Below are positions 8,252 through 16,271 of a stretch of 64,000 bases of DNA, piece by piece. Origin of the DNA: Caldicoprobacter oshimai DSM 21659 (GTDB lineage Bacteria; Bacillota; Clostridia; Caldicoprobacterales; Caldicoprobacteraceae); NCBI GenBank assembly GCA_000526435.1, contig JAGB01000001.1:620001-684000 (forward strand), given 5' to 3'. Under the pieces are notes generated by a model. That model saw only the letters and a list, made by a program, of their open reading frames with translations. It ran no database searches and was not told where the DNA came from. Numbering within the stretch: the stretch's first letter is position 1; every line of letters begins with the position of its first letter. The translations under genes were made by a program, and so were the position numbers.

Positions 8252-9013
8252 TCAGATGCTGTTTTTAAACATGTATTTGAGCTTCCTGAGTATTTTTCGT
8301 TCCAGTCTGGAGACATACATCTGCGAAACGCCCATCTCTTCTGCTATATCTTTCTGGCTTCGCTGATTATAAAAGCGTTCATATATGATCTTTTTCTCCA
8401 CATCGTTCAGCTTGTCCATGACGCTGTCGACAAAGTCCTTATTTTCGATGTCGATGTATCCCTTTTCCTCATGGCCTATTACTGCTGACAGGTCGGTCTC
8501 ATTATCTTCATCTATATAATAATCCAGCGAAAAGGGATTAGACTTTTGGTTAGACTCCATCAGCTCTAAAACCTTTTCGGTGGTTATATCCAAATAGTCG
8601 GCCAGTTCCTCGGGTTTGGGCGAACGCCCAAGAGTAGCCGAAAGATACGCCCGGGCTTCTTCCAGCTTTTTAAGCATCTCGCTCTCTTTCCTGGGCAGCC
8701 GGATTATTCTGCTTCTGTCGCGGAAATAATTCTTTATCTCTCCAATTATGGTAGGAGTTGCAAAGCTGGAAAACTTGTAGCCCTTGTTTATATCATAACG
8801 CTCCAGAGCCTTTATCAAAGCCAGAGAAGCCACCTGGTACAAATCGTCATAGTCGATTCCCCGGTTGGCAAACTTCTTGGCTATTATTTCGGCAATATAT
8901 AAATATTTCTGCACCAAAAGGTTTCTCAGCTCTATGTCCCTGGTCTTACAATACTCCTTCAGCAAAGCTTCCAAATTTTCGGCACCTGACTTTGTAGATG
9001 TCTGTACGCTCAT
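8252..9013 (-). CDS. SigB/SigF/SigG-subfamily RNA polymerase sigma factor
   Basis: The 253-residue sigma factor has region 2 (YDDLYQVASLALIKALERYD ... KFSSFATPTIIGEIKNYFRD), region 3 (GRSPKPEELADYL) and region 4 with a helix-turn-helix (QKDIAEEMGVSQMYVSRLERKILRKLK). These match SigB-type sigma factors of Bacillota, which are released by partner switching. It follows rsbW by six bases and ends the rsbV-rsbW-sigma operon. Whether it serves general stress, as SigB does, cannot be told from sequence. SigF/SigG sporulation factors differ in context (spoIIA operon), which argues for a SigB-like role. Confidence 0.92.
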   Translation of the reverse strand: MSVQTSTKSGAENLEALLKEYCKTRDIELRNLLVQKYLYIAEIIAKKFANRGIDYDDLYQVASLALIKALERYDINKGYKFSSFATPTIIGEIKNYFRDRSRIIRLPRKESEMLKKLEEARAYLSATLGRSPKPEELADYLDITTEKVLELMESNQKSNPFSLDYYIDEDNETDLSAVIGHEEKGYIDIENKDFVDSVMDKLNDVEKKIIYERFYNQRSQKDIAEEMGVSQMYVSRLERKILRKLKYMFKNSI

Positions 9014-9019
9014 TAAAAA

Positions 9020-9415
9020 CTAACCCCCAAATTTTTTGTACATCTTTATACCCCTTAAAAATCCATTATCAATTGCTTTTTCCACTCCATCCATAAGGGA
9101 CTCCATTATATAGAAGCTGAGCTCTGTCTGCTCATTTTTCGAAAACAGCACAGCCTCATCAACAGCTTCAGATGCAAATATATCAATCCAAATACCCTCT
9201 TCCTTGTCCACTTTGAAAGTAAGCTCCAGCCATTCAACGCCCTTGTCCTCATTCATCATAAAAGTCCCAGCCTCAGACACCGCCAGCTTTATGTCCTCAA
9301 TCTCATCCACATCAAAACCAGCTCGGCTGGCCACCGCCGAAGTCGTCAACCGTATGACCAGCATATACTCAGGCTTTGCCGGCACTTTTAAATAAACGCT
9401 GTCCATGGTCATCAT
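9020..9415 (-). CDS. rsbW: RsbW-like anti-sigma factor (serine kinase)
   Basis: This 131-residue GHKL-fold protein sits between rsbV and the sigma gene. The N box is IKLAVSEAGTFMMN (about 42-56), where the usual asparagine-rich end is diverged. The G1 region (IDIFASEAVDEA) and the G2-type loop are degenerate. The start ATG overlaps the rsbV stop (ATGA at 9412-9415). In the known pathway RsbW holds the sigma factor inactive and phosphorylates RsbV. The weak nucleotide-binding motifs suggest that kinase activity may be reduced. The call depends largely on gene order. Confidence 0.82.
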   Translation of the reverse strand: MMTMDSVYLKVPAKPEYMLVIRLTTSAVASRAGFDVDEIEDIKLAVSEAGTFMMNEDKGVEWLELTFKVDKEEGIWIDIFASEAVDEAVLFSKNEQTELSFYIMESLMDGVEKAIDNGFLRGIKMYKKFGG

Positions 9416-9729
9416 TCCTGCACCTCAATCAAAAATATTTTATCAAGTCCGGTGATTGTAAAAATTTTCTTGATGTAGGGCTTCAAATTCTTTATGGATA
9501 TATTGCCGTTGTTGTCCTTCACTCTCTTCAAAACCCCGATCAACACGCCCAACCCAGTGCTATCGATGTACTTAAGGTCCTGGCAGTCTATAACTATGCT
9601 TGAGTTATGCTGGTCCAAAAGGCTGTGAAGGACCTCCTTCAGCTGAGGCGCACTATATACGTCCACCTCACCTGACAGGGAAACCTCCCACGTATTGGTA
9701 GAGGGATTGTAATTGTGGGTTATGTTCAT
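9412..9729 (-). CDS. rsbV: RsbV-like anti-anti-sigma factor (STAS domain)
   Basis: The 105-residue STAS protein has the phosphorylation motif YIDSTGLGVLIG (about 50-61), where the serine is the usual target of RsbW. Unphosphorylated, it binds RsbW and frees the sigma factor. ATG 9729 has GGGGAGG six bases upstream. It heads the operon, preceded by an extended -10 promoter, and overlaps rsbW by four bases. The length and fold are normal. Confidence 0.93.
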   Translation of the reverse strand: MNITHNYNPSTNTWEVSLSGEVDVYSAPQLKEVLHSLLDQHNSSIVIDCQDLKYIDSTGLGVLIGVLKRVKDNNGNISIKNLKPYIKKIFTITGLDKIFLIEVQE

Positions 9730-9771
9730 GCAATCCTCCCCTTTCTTCAAAGTACAGGTATCTGCACTGTA

Positions 9772-9780
9772 ATTATACCA
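9772..9780 (-). promoter_or_regulatory. Extended -10 promoter of rsbV operon
   Basis: The minus strand reads TGGTATAAT, a consensus -10 with an extended TG. No good -35 hexamer is visible 17 bases upstream. It lies 43 bases ahead of the rsbV start. Confidence 0.5.
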
Positions 9781-9815
9781 TATTGAAGCAATAAAATAAA
9801 AAAATTTTTTCCCTC

Positions 9816-9844
9816 TTGACAGAACAAATTAAATGCTGTATATT
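9816..9844 (+). promoter_or_regulatory. Promoter of the tRNA operon
   Basis: Consensus TTGACA (9816-9821), a 17-base spacer and TATATT (9839-9844) lie about 34 bases before the first tRNA. It is the strongest housekeeping-type promoter visible in this region and is arranged back to back with the rsbV promoter. Confidence 0.85.
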
Positions 9845-9877
9845 AATATTTGCCTTTGGAAAGTAACTAGAAAGAGT

Positions 9878-9954
9878 CGGGGTGTGGCGCAGCTTGGTAG
9901 CGCACGTGCTTTGGGAGCATGGGGCCGGGGGTTCAAATCCCTCCACCCCGACCA
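9878..9954 (+). tRNA. tRNA-Pro (TGG)
   Basis: Cloverleaf with acceptor CGGGGTG / CACCCCG, anticodon loop TTTGGGA (anticodon TGG), T arm GGTTCAAATCC and encoded ACCA end. It is first of seven tRNAs in one transcript. Confidence 0.95.
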
Positions 9955-9960
9955 GAGAGT

Positions 9961-10035
9961 GGCCCCTTGGTCAAGTGGTTAAGACACCGCCCTTTCACGG
10001 CGGTAACAGGGGTTCGAATCCCCTAGGGGTCACCA
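9961..10035 (+). tRNA. tRNA-Glu (TTC)
   Basis: Acceptor GGCCCCT / AGGGGTC, anticodon stem CCGCC / GGCGG around CTTTCAC (anticodon TTC), T arm GGTTCGAATCC and encoded CCA. Confidence 0.95.
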
Positions 10036-10062
10036 TAAATGAATGAAACAAGAGATTGATAT

Positions 10063-10138
10063 GGGCCTTTAGCTCAGCGGTCAGAGCAGCCGGCTCATAA
10101 CCGGTTGGTCCGGGGTTCGAATCCCTGAAGGCCCACCA
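10063..10138 (+). tRNA. tRNA with CAT anticodon (probably Ile2, possibly Met)
   Basis: Acceptor GGGCCTT / AAGGCCC, anticodon loop CTCATAA and encoded CCA. The CTCATAA loop and overall sequence resemble the bacterial tRNA-Ile2 whose C34 is changed to lysidine by TilS. Elongator Met cannot be excluded. It lacks the initiator mismatch at position 1:72, so it is not tRNA-fMet. Confidence 0.88.
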
Positions 10139-10145
10139 TAAATGT

Positions 10146-10222
10146 GGCCCGGTAGTTCAGCTGGTTAGAACGCTAGCCTGTCACGCTAGAGGTCGAGGGT
10201 TCAAGTCCCTTCCGGGTCGCCA
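10146..10222 (+). tRNA. tRNA-Asp (GTC)
   Basis: Acceptor GGCCCGG / CCGGGTC, anticodon loop CTGTCAC (GTC), discriminator G and encoded CCA. Confidence 0.95.
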
Positions 10223-10229
10223 ATCAAAA

Positions 10230-10305
<76 letters not shown>

Positions 10306-10310
10306 AACGT

Positions 10311-10395
10311 GGAGGGGTGCCCGAGTGGTCAAAGGGGGCAGACTGTAAATCTGTTGGCGCAGCCTTCGGTGGTTCGAATCCATCCCCCTCCACCA
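10311..10395 (+). tRNA. tRNA-Tyr (GTA)
   Basis: This 85-base class II tRNA has a long variable arm, acceptor GGAGGGG / CCCCTCC, anticodon loop CTGTAAA (GTA) and encoded CCA. Confidence 0.95.
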
Positions 10396-10407
10396 TTAAA
10401 ATGACGT

Positions 10408-10495
10408 GCGAAAGTGGTGGAATTGGCAGACACGCTAGATTCAGGATCTAGTGGGGTTTACACCCGTGGGGGTTCGAGTCCCCCCTTTCGCACCA
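10408..10495 (+). tRNA. tRNA-Leu (CAG)
   Basis: This 88-base class II tRNA has acceptor GCGAAAG / CTTTCGC, anticodon loop TTCAGGA (CAG), a variable arm and encoded CCA. It is the last gene of the array. Confidence 0.95.
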
Positions 10496-10508
10496 GTAAA
10501 ATCAAGGA

Positions 10509-10544
10509 TTCCGAGGATCGCATTAGATCCTCGGATTTGTTTTT
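10509..10544 (+). terminator. Terminator of the tRNA operon
   Basis: Stem CCGAGGATC (10511-10519) / GATCCTCGG (10526-10534) with a six-base loop, followed by ATTTGTTTTT. Confidence 0.85.
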
Positions 10545-10989
10545 GAAAACCAAAAACAAATCTTTTACAAATCCAAGAGTCAAAAACAAAAAAGATGAGC
10601 TTGCTGCCCCTCGTATTCTTAAACATACTAGTTACCTACGTTTTGTACAAACAAAACTCTAACAAATGGTTAAATAAGGAAACTTAATTGGGAGTGTAAA
10701 TATTTTTGTGTATGGGAGCTTTTGGCTCCTTTCTGGCGTTGTTTATTGTGTCACTTTAACCTGGTAACAATTTCTTTCATACATTACTATTGTTACCTTT
10801 TATTTGTATTTTATGCATAAAATAGAATATTTTCGGTAATAATTTTTTATGCTGGCGTAGTATGCCCTCCTCCTTCCTTTACATAATCTCAAAAAGCTTT
10901 TCAGGAATATTTTGTAGCAAAAGCCAATATTTTACTCTCTTAATAATTTTTCAACAACAACTTATATAACATATATTCTGCTGCCGTAA

Positions 10990-11143
10990 ATTATCAACAG
11001 CTGATTCAGTACATGGTCCCAATTATGGTATCTCTGCGTCCATTTCTGCCTCTAGCATTTCTTGAAGGATATCCTTAAAGGAGTCCTTCAAGAATTTTTT
11101 CCTTGATTATTTCTCTTACCACTTCTTTTGGTAAAACACCCAT
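10990..11143 (-). pseudogene. Degraded IS256-family transposase, N-terminal fragment
   Basis: From ATG 11143 the minus strand reads MGVLPKEVVREIIKEKI. After a frameshift near 11085 it continues DSFKDILQEMLEAEMDAEIP before a stop. LQEMLEAEMD is the typical N-terminal motif of IS256/Mutator transposases. Nothing recognisable of the DDE core remains. The fragment follows an intact-looking IS left end at 11152-11228. The rest of the 10545-11409 stretch is AT-rich and shows no gene. Confidence 0.7.
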
Positions 11144-11151
11144 AATAAAGC

Positions 11152-11228
11152 GCTCCTTTCTGATTTATGTTGTTAATTTTATCCAGAAAGGAGCTTCATT
11201 ATTCATCCATACACAAAATTTTGGACAG
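11152..11228 (-). mobile_element. IS256-type left end (hairpin plus terminal inverted repeat)
   Basis: An 11-bp stem (GCTCCTTTCTG 11152-11162 / CAGAAAGGAGC 11184-11194) is followed by a terminal sequence ending TTTTGGACAG at 11228. On the minus strand this reads CTGTCCAAAATTTTGTG, similar in layout to the ends of the intact IS256 element at 52.3-53.6 kb. The last 22 bases are identical at 29974-29995. It precedes the broken transposase fragment. Confidence 0.65.
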
Positions 11229-11409
11229 TCTCGCCTATTTCTTTCAAGTGAACAAATTAAGGAGTTGATTGATGCTTTTATTGCAAAACTTCCCGAGTAT
11301 TATAAGAGGAAAATGGAGCGTAAAAAAGCGTCTTAGAGGGATATAGTCTGGCTGAATTATTGATTTTTCAAGGCTTAGAAAGCTATATTTAACTGCGAAG
11401 TTTGAGTCA

Positions 11410-12159
11410 CTACATATAAATAGCGTCTACAAAGCAGTGTAAAAACAGCCTGTTCATCACTTTAAATGCCTCACCTACAGCAAAACCCTTTCCTTGTGCG
11501 AGCTCCCTACCCTTCATGGTAAAATAATATCGGTACAGTTGCATCAGTTCCTCATTAAACTGGCTTTTATGCTTCGCCATAGCCTCAAATTTTTTCTCTA
11601 TCGTGGCAGTGATATCAACCACAGTATTCGGATTCGCGGTGAAATAGAATGCAATAACCTGTGGCTCCCACGGTTTGTTTTGTTGCCCGCGTGGATAGTT
11701 GGAGTTACCGCTCATCAGGAAAGCCTGCGCCACCGCATAACCGGTTTTGCGATGGTCTGCATGCGCCTCGTAGGGCAACCATGGATCCGGGCAGAGAATA
11801 GTGTCTGGTTTCACCTCACGAATGATTTCTACTACTGCTGGCACAATTTCCTCTATACTCTGAGGCATATTATCGGGGAATCCGAGCGAGTAAAAACCTT
11901 TTACACCCAGATAACGGCCAGCATCTTCCAATTCCTTTGCACGAATGGTCTTTGCTTCCTCTGGCGTGACATTTGGGATTCCAAGATCTCCATTGGTCAC
12001 TGTGAGATAGTATACCTCCGTACCCTGCTCCGAAAGCTTTGCGATGGTTCCTCCCGCACCCACTTCATTATCGTCAGGATGTGGCTGTACACAAAGAACT
12101 CGCTTACTTGCCATCAGGTCAGGAGGAGTAAGCATTTGTTTGATCTTGTTTTCATCCAT
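11410..12159 (-). CDS. PIG-L / LmbE family zinc deacetylase
   Basis: The 249-residue protein carries the PIG-L zinc site: PHPDDNE (about 26-32) near the N-terminus and HADHR (about 133-137). These enzymes remove N-acetyl groups from GlcNAc-containing substrates such as GlcNAc-inositol, antibiotics or chitooligosaccharides. The gene follows a GPH-family sugar symporter gene by 18 bases and surely shares its transcript, so the substrate may be an imported glycoside. ATG 12159 has AAGGAGG at the right distance. No signal peptide is seen, so it acts in the cytoplasm. The exact substrate is unknown. Confidence 0.87.
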   Translation of the reverse strand: MDENKIKQMLTPPDLMASKRVLCVQPHPDDNEVGAGGTIAKLSEQGTEVYYLTVTNGDLGIPNVTPEEAKTIRAKELEDAGRYLGVKGFYSLGFPDNMPQSIEEIVPAVVEIIREVKPDTILCPDPWLPYEAHADHRKTGYAVAQAFLMSGNSNYPRGQQNKPWEPQVIAFYFTANPNTVVDITATIEKKFEAMAKHKSQFNEELMQLYRYYFTMKGRELAQGKGFAVGEAFKVMNRLFLHCFVDAIYM

Positions 12160-12177
12160 TTTGTATTCCTCCTTTAA

Positions 12178-13482
12178 TCATACATTTTTTACAGATTGAT
12201 TTTTAAAACGTACTATCAACGAACATCCATAGGATAGTGTCATCAGCACAAGAGGGAATGCCGAGACCATCATCCGGTTTGCAAGTGCAGCGTTAGGACC
12301 AGGGTTTTGCCCACTTTCAAAACCAAACCAAATGGCAAGCAATATAAACGCAAGACTTTTCATAAGACCTGAAAATCGGATGATAAAACTTACAGTTGAT
12401 TGATATATACCTTCGCGGCGAAGCCCACTTTTTGCTGCATCCTCATCAATAATACGAGCAATGACCAGATCAAGTGTTGCAGTAACACCCGCGATGCCAA
12501 TACCAATAAAAGCACCTGCAATTATTGATTGCATCAGAGAATTGACAAACAAAAAAGGAAGCAATGATAATCCAAGCCATAATAAAGCAATTCTCCATGT
12601 CTTTACAGAGCCTATCTTGCGAGCAAGCCAGCTCCATACTGCAACAGCAGGAATAGCAATAATAAACACTGTTCCAGTCAGAAAAGTAGCCTGGCTATCA
12701 GGAAGCTTCAGTGTGTATTTGACAAAGAATGGGATACCTGCTAATAACAATGCTGAGGTCGCCTGATAAAAAAAGTTCGCAAAACTAACAGCCCAAAAAT
12801 TACTATTTGTAATAACTGCTTTGAAAGATTCCTTTAGTCCGGGAACTGTGGATTTGCTAAACTCTGGATCTTCCTTACATCCTAATACAGAAAATATAAA
12901 AATCCCCATACCCAAAAAAGCAAATAATGTTCCAGTCAGAGAATAACCAATGCTCTTCGCAAGCATTGGAGTTAGTGATACACCTATAATCAATCCCACT
13001 AACTGAAGTGCCTGCCTAATACCATTTGCAACAGTACGCTCTTTAATTTCACGAAATAACTCTGGAAATAGTGAATGGTAATTAGTGCCTGTAATGGTAC
13101 CCATTGTTTCAGTCAACATAAGGAATACAGTGAAATAAATAGCAAGTTTTGTACCATTCCCAAGTGATTTTGGCGGATTGAAAAACAGGGTCATAGCAAT
13201 TGCATACAAAGGAGCGCCAATCAAAAGCCATGGTCGTCGTCGACCCCATCTTGTTCGAGTACGATCGGACAGAAAACCCATCAGTGGATCATTAACAGCA
13301 TCCCAGATAGAAAACAACATTGTACCAAACGCAATTAAAGATATTGATAGTCCTATTTTATCGTTATAAAAGAATGTTCCATAAGAGGTATACATCATAT
13401 TGGGAATAGTAAGTCCAAGCATTCCAAGAGCATACCTCCATGGTGAAGCAAGCCGATTTAGTTTTTGATTATTAAAATCCAT
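12178..13482 (-). CDS. GPH (MelB-type) glycoside:cation symporter
   Basis: The roughly 434-residue integral membrane protein has about 12 hydrophobic segments. The MelB/GPH signature is near the N-terminus: DAVNDPLMGFLSDRTRTRWG followed by RRRPWLLIGAP. The family imports melibiose, xylosides, glucuronides and similar glycosides with Na+ or H+. It heads a two-gene operon with the PIG-L deacetylase. ATG 13482 (GGAG nine bases upstream) is preferred over GTG 13485. It lies in an island bounded by IS remnants. The substrate cannot be deduced. The 230 bases upstream hold no gene. Confidence 0.9.
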   Translation of the reverse strand: MDFNNQKLNRLASPWRYALGMLGLTIPNMMYTSYGTFFYNDKIGLSISLIAFGTMLFSIWDAVNDPLMGFLSDRTRTRWGRRRPWLLIGAPLYAIAMTLFFNPPKSLGNGTKLAIYFTVFLMLTETMGTITGTNYHSLFPELFREIKERTVANGIRQALQLVGLIIGVSLTPMLAKSIGYSLTGTLFAFLGMGIFIFSVLGCKEDPEFSKSTVPGLKESFKAVITNSNFWAVSFANFFYQATSALLLAGIPFFVKYTLKLPDSQATFLTGTVFIIAIPAVAVWSWLARKIGSVKTWRIALLWLGLSLLPFLFVNSLMQSIIAGAFIGIGIAGVTATLDLVIARIIDEDAAKSGLRREGIYQSTVSFIIRFSGLMKSLAFILLAIWFGFESGQNPGPNAALANRMMVSAFPLVLMTLSYGCSLIVRFKNQSVKNV

Positions 13483-13713
13483 CACATCACTCCTTTCTTT
13501 ATATTTTAAATGACATACAAGCCTGTTGTTTAAAAGTATTCATACTTTAATTTGCAGTCTTAAATAGTTTCCGTTGAAAAACATCCCCTTCAAACCCTTA
13601 TCAAATCTACATTCACCCCATCCACAAGGCCATCCAAATATGGTAAGATGGCCTCGAGGTGAGATTCAGTGCTAATCCGCGACAACCGGAAATATACCTA
13701 GAACCAATTATGG

Positions 13714-14885
13714 ATGCCATTTCTCTCCGAAGAACTTTTCCGGCTGAATCCGGAACTTGAGAAAATCGCGACTATTCTTGACAACCCCGAGACGCTAGAA
13801 CCTTTCGTTGAAAGATATCATAAGGCGACGGCCGAGGCCGGCTTGAAGAATAGCGGCCGGCCCACGGTCCCCTTGCATACCTTCGCCGCCATGGTCCTCC
13901 TCAAGTTCATGTACGACCTCCCCTACCGAGAGCTCTCTCCAGGTCCGGGACCGTATCTCCTGGCGGGTTTTCTGCCATATACCCGTTACCGCCAGAGCAC
14001 CCGATTACTCGACCATCTGCAAAATCGGCCACTGGTTCGGCTCGGGAACACTCGAGGAAATGAACCAAGCCATCCTGCAGCATCTTGCCGGGAAGAAGAA
14101 GTTAAAGTGTAGAAAACTCAAGGAAGGTGGACACCACGGTGACCGAGAGCAATATTACTTATTCGACGGATACCGGACTCCTCTACCAGAAGCTTGGACG
14201 GCTGGTGGAGAAGCTCCGAGAGAAGGGTTTGTTCAAGGCACACTCCTTTGTGGACCACACCCGGAAGGCCAAGAAGCTTCTCCGGAAGGCCATGCGAAGC
14301 CTCCGGGAACGAACCGGTGAAGGCAGGGCCAAATTTCGCCGGATCTTGAGGAGGCTCGCCATCATAGAGCCGAGGACACCCTTCGCCGGCCAGGAGAGGT
14401 CTTACACTAAGCAGAAGAGTCCCTAGCCAAATGAGGCCGAACCATAAAGGAGTCTCTCCTCGACGACCTTGAAGTCTTCCACGAGACGCTGGTCCGTGTT
14501 ACCCTGCAGGCTTGACAGCAGCTAGCGAGGGGAAAAGATCAAAAACTGCATGGTCAATCTCTTCGGCCGGAAAACCCGGCCCATTTCGAAAGGGAAAGCC
14601 GGCAAGCCGGTGGAGTTCGGGTACAAGACGCTTGTTGCTGCCAACGAACAAGGGCTAATCCTCCACTGGGAAGTTCACATAGCCGTTCCTGCGGTCTGCC
14701 GGGCCCAGGAGAAGGCAGGGAAAGTCTTTGCAGAGGTGACGGCCGACCACGTGGGATGTACAGTGTGGAGAACGAAGCTGCTTTGCGTGGCTCAGGCATC
14801 CGGCATGTCTGCCTACCGAAACGGGTTGGGGAAAAAAGACGAAACCCGGCGGCAATACGAACGGCAGGCGACCGGGATGGGTTGA
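13714..14885 (+). pseudogene. Broken DDE transposase (IS4/IS5/ISNCY-like)
   Basis: Three overlapping frames preserve pieces of one transposase. An N-terminal helical domain starts at ATG 13714 (MPFLSEELFRLNPEL ... FAAMVLLKFMYDLPYRELS). A central piece near 14127 has DTTVTESNITYSTDTGLLYQ, holding the first catalytic Asp. A C-terminal piece near 14550 reads FGYKTLVAANEQGLILHW. Several frameshifts separate them, so no functional protein can be made. The block is clearly more GC-rich than its surroundings, implying a foreign origin. Precise family and element ends could not be set. Confidence 0.75.
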
Positions 14886-14985
14886 AAGGGATGGTTTTCA
14901 AGGTTCAAGTGTCCTCATAGAAAAGAGAGCGTTTTTCAACAAAAACTACTTATATTTCTTTAACCTTTATAGTTAGTAACACCTA

Positions 14986-15694
14986 TTACCACTCAGTCAA
15001 AAATATATCATTTTTTATTAATAATTTCAATTGTTTACATCTCCCTTCAGAAATGTCGCATCTAATTTCCAATAGAACTTTTTTCTTAATCGGCCTGTTG
15101 TTCTCATCAACAAGTATTACGGTTTTCATCCTGTCTGTGAACACTATATCAGTTACTCCACCAAAATATTCAAATCCGTGAATGAGGGAACAAATGAAAG
15201 TATGGATATTGCAGCGGTTTGTAAATTCCACGTATATAGCCCTCGAATACCCTAACACCATAACAAAGATATAAAGTTTACGCACCTGGCCAGCTTCCTT
15301 CAGCAATGTAGGTATATTCTCCCCAGTCAACCTGGGCTTGTTGGCCGGGGTTAGTTTCATAGCGGCGCACAGCAGGAACCTGTCTAGGAGGCCTAAACGG
15401 CCTTACATAATCCCTCAGGATAGTACGGCCGCCGGTGTAACCTTCCTCCTTAATCCTTTCATAAATGACCTCGCAATTAAATATTCCTGAATTTATCATC
15501 TGTTGAATAGTATCCTTGTATGGGTCAAGCTTTGACTCTCTTTTAGGATGAGGTTTTCTTTGAGGAATACCGTTTGCTCTCAGGTATTTCCTTACAGTAT
15601 TTCTTGAAAGGCCAGTCTCTTTAGCGATTGGACAAATGCTCTTGCCCTTAGCTTTTAATTCGTGTAACATGATAATAGATCCACTCCCTAGCAT
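14986..15694 (-). pseudogene. Truncated, frameshifted IS21-family transposase (IstA)
   Basis: The first part (15694-15278) reads MLHELKAKGKSICPIAKETGLSRNTVRKYL, a helix-turn-helix of IS21 IstA, and reaches the first DDE aspartate in QAQVDWGEYTYI. A frameshift near 15295 then moves to a second frame (QVRKLYIFVMVLGYSRAIYVEFT). Homology fades after DRMKTV, so the C-terminal half is missing. No istB follows. It is inactive. Confidence 0.82.
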
Positions 15695-15739
15695 TTATTT
15701 CCCTCCGATTCTTTGTAGGATTAATCAGAGGGATAATTC

Positions 15740-15800
15740 GCCAGGGGGGTGGGTCAATTCCTTTTCGTTGCTCCTGGGTCAATTATACACCGACGGTGAC
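15740..15800 (-). mobile_element. IS21 left-end region with repeated transposase-binding motifs
   Basis: Upstream of the istA remnant the plus strand carries two copies of GGGTCAATT (about 15751-15759 and 15777-15785) close to GTATAATTGACCCAG on the minus strand. Repeated short motifs of this sort form the multiple terminal repeats of IS21 elements. The exact terminal base is uncertain. Confidence 0.5.
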
Positions 15801-15828
15801 AACTATCAAAGGTTAAGGAGATAGAGAG

Positions 15829-16008
15829 ATGGATGAATCAATACCCCAGGAAAATACTGAATTAGGGGACACTACTAGAGGAATATTTTTTAGGAAAGCT
15901 ATTGAAGATATACAAGGAAAAAGGCAGAGCGCTAGGAGAACAGTATGCCCAGGCAGACTAATACAGCAGATATTTGAAGAGAAAAATGTAATGATAGTGT
16001 ATAGTTAA
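15829..16008 (+). CDS. Possible small protein (59 aa), function unknown
   Basis: ATG 15829 is preceded by AAGGAG eight bases upstream, and an open frame of 59 codons ends at TAA 16008. The product (MDESIPQENTELGDTTRG ...) is hydrophilic and basic towards the middle (KRQSARRTVCPGRL), with no recognised motif. A perfect inverted repeat (16008-16038) begins at the stop codon. It may be a real small gene or the tail of an eroded one. There is no homology evidence. Confidence 0.3.
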   Translation: MDESIPQENTELGDTTRGIFFRKAIEDIQGKRQSARRTVCPGRLIQQIFEEKNVMIVYS

Positions 16009-16038
16009 GGCCTTTTGGATAGATATGCCAAAAGGCCT
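16008..16038. repeat. Perfect inverted repeat after small ORF
   Basis: AGGCCTTTTGG (16008-16018) pairs with CCAAAAGGCCT (16028-16038) around a nine-base loop. No T tract follows on either strand, so a simple intrinsic terminator is unlikely. Confidence 0.7.
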
Positions 16039-16062
16039 GGAAACAATTATATCATTTGCGCA

Positions 16063-16128
16063 CGTTGTCAAGGTCGGGTAGTATTTTCTCGCTTACGCTC
16101 GAAAATCTCCACCCTTCCCTTGACAACG
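16063..16128. repeat. 66-bp hairpin element with nested stems
   Basis: An outer 11-bp perfect stem (CGTTGTCAAGG 16063-16073 / CCTTGACAACG 16118-16128) encloses an inner stem (ATTTTCTCG / CTCGAAAAT) with loop CTTACG. It is in a 260-base gene-free gap before cbiO. It could be a small palindromic repeat element or a folded RNA. No T tract follows. Confidence 0.75.
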
Positions 16129-16271
16129 TTAGGTTTTACAATTTATAGAAGTAAAAATTTGGATATCTATATCATACTTTTCCTTAAAAAAGTGTTGCAT
16201 TTAATATTGCAATTTTCAAATGTTCACAGCTCATTTCTTATATGCGAAGTTTGAGACCAAAATCAAAATTT

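Noticed and set aside
11103-11336. 77-residue plus-strand frame with HTQNFGQ
   Set aside because: It crosses the IS256 left end and hairpin; the coding remnant is on the opposite strand.
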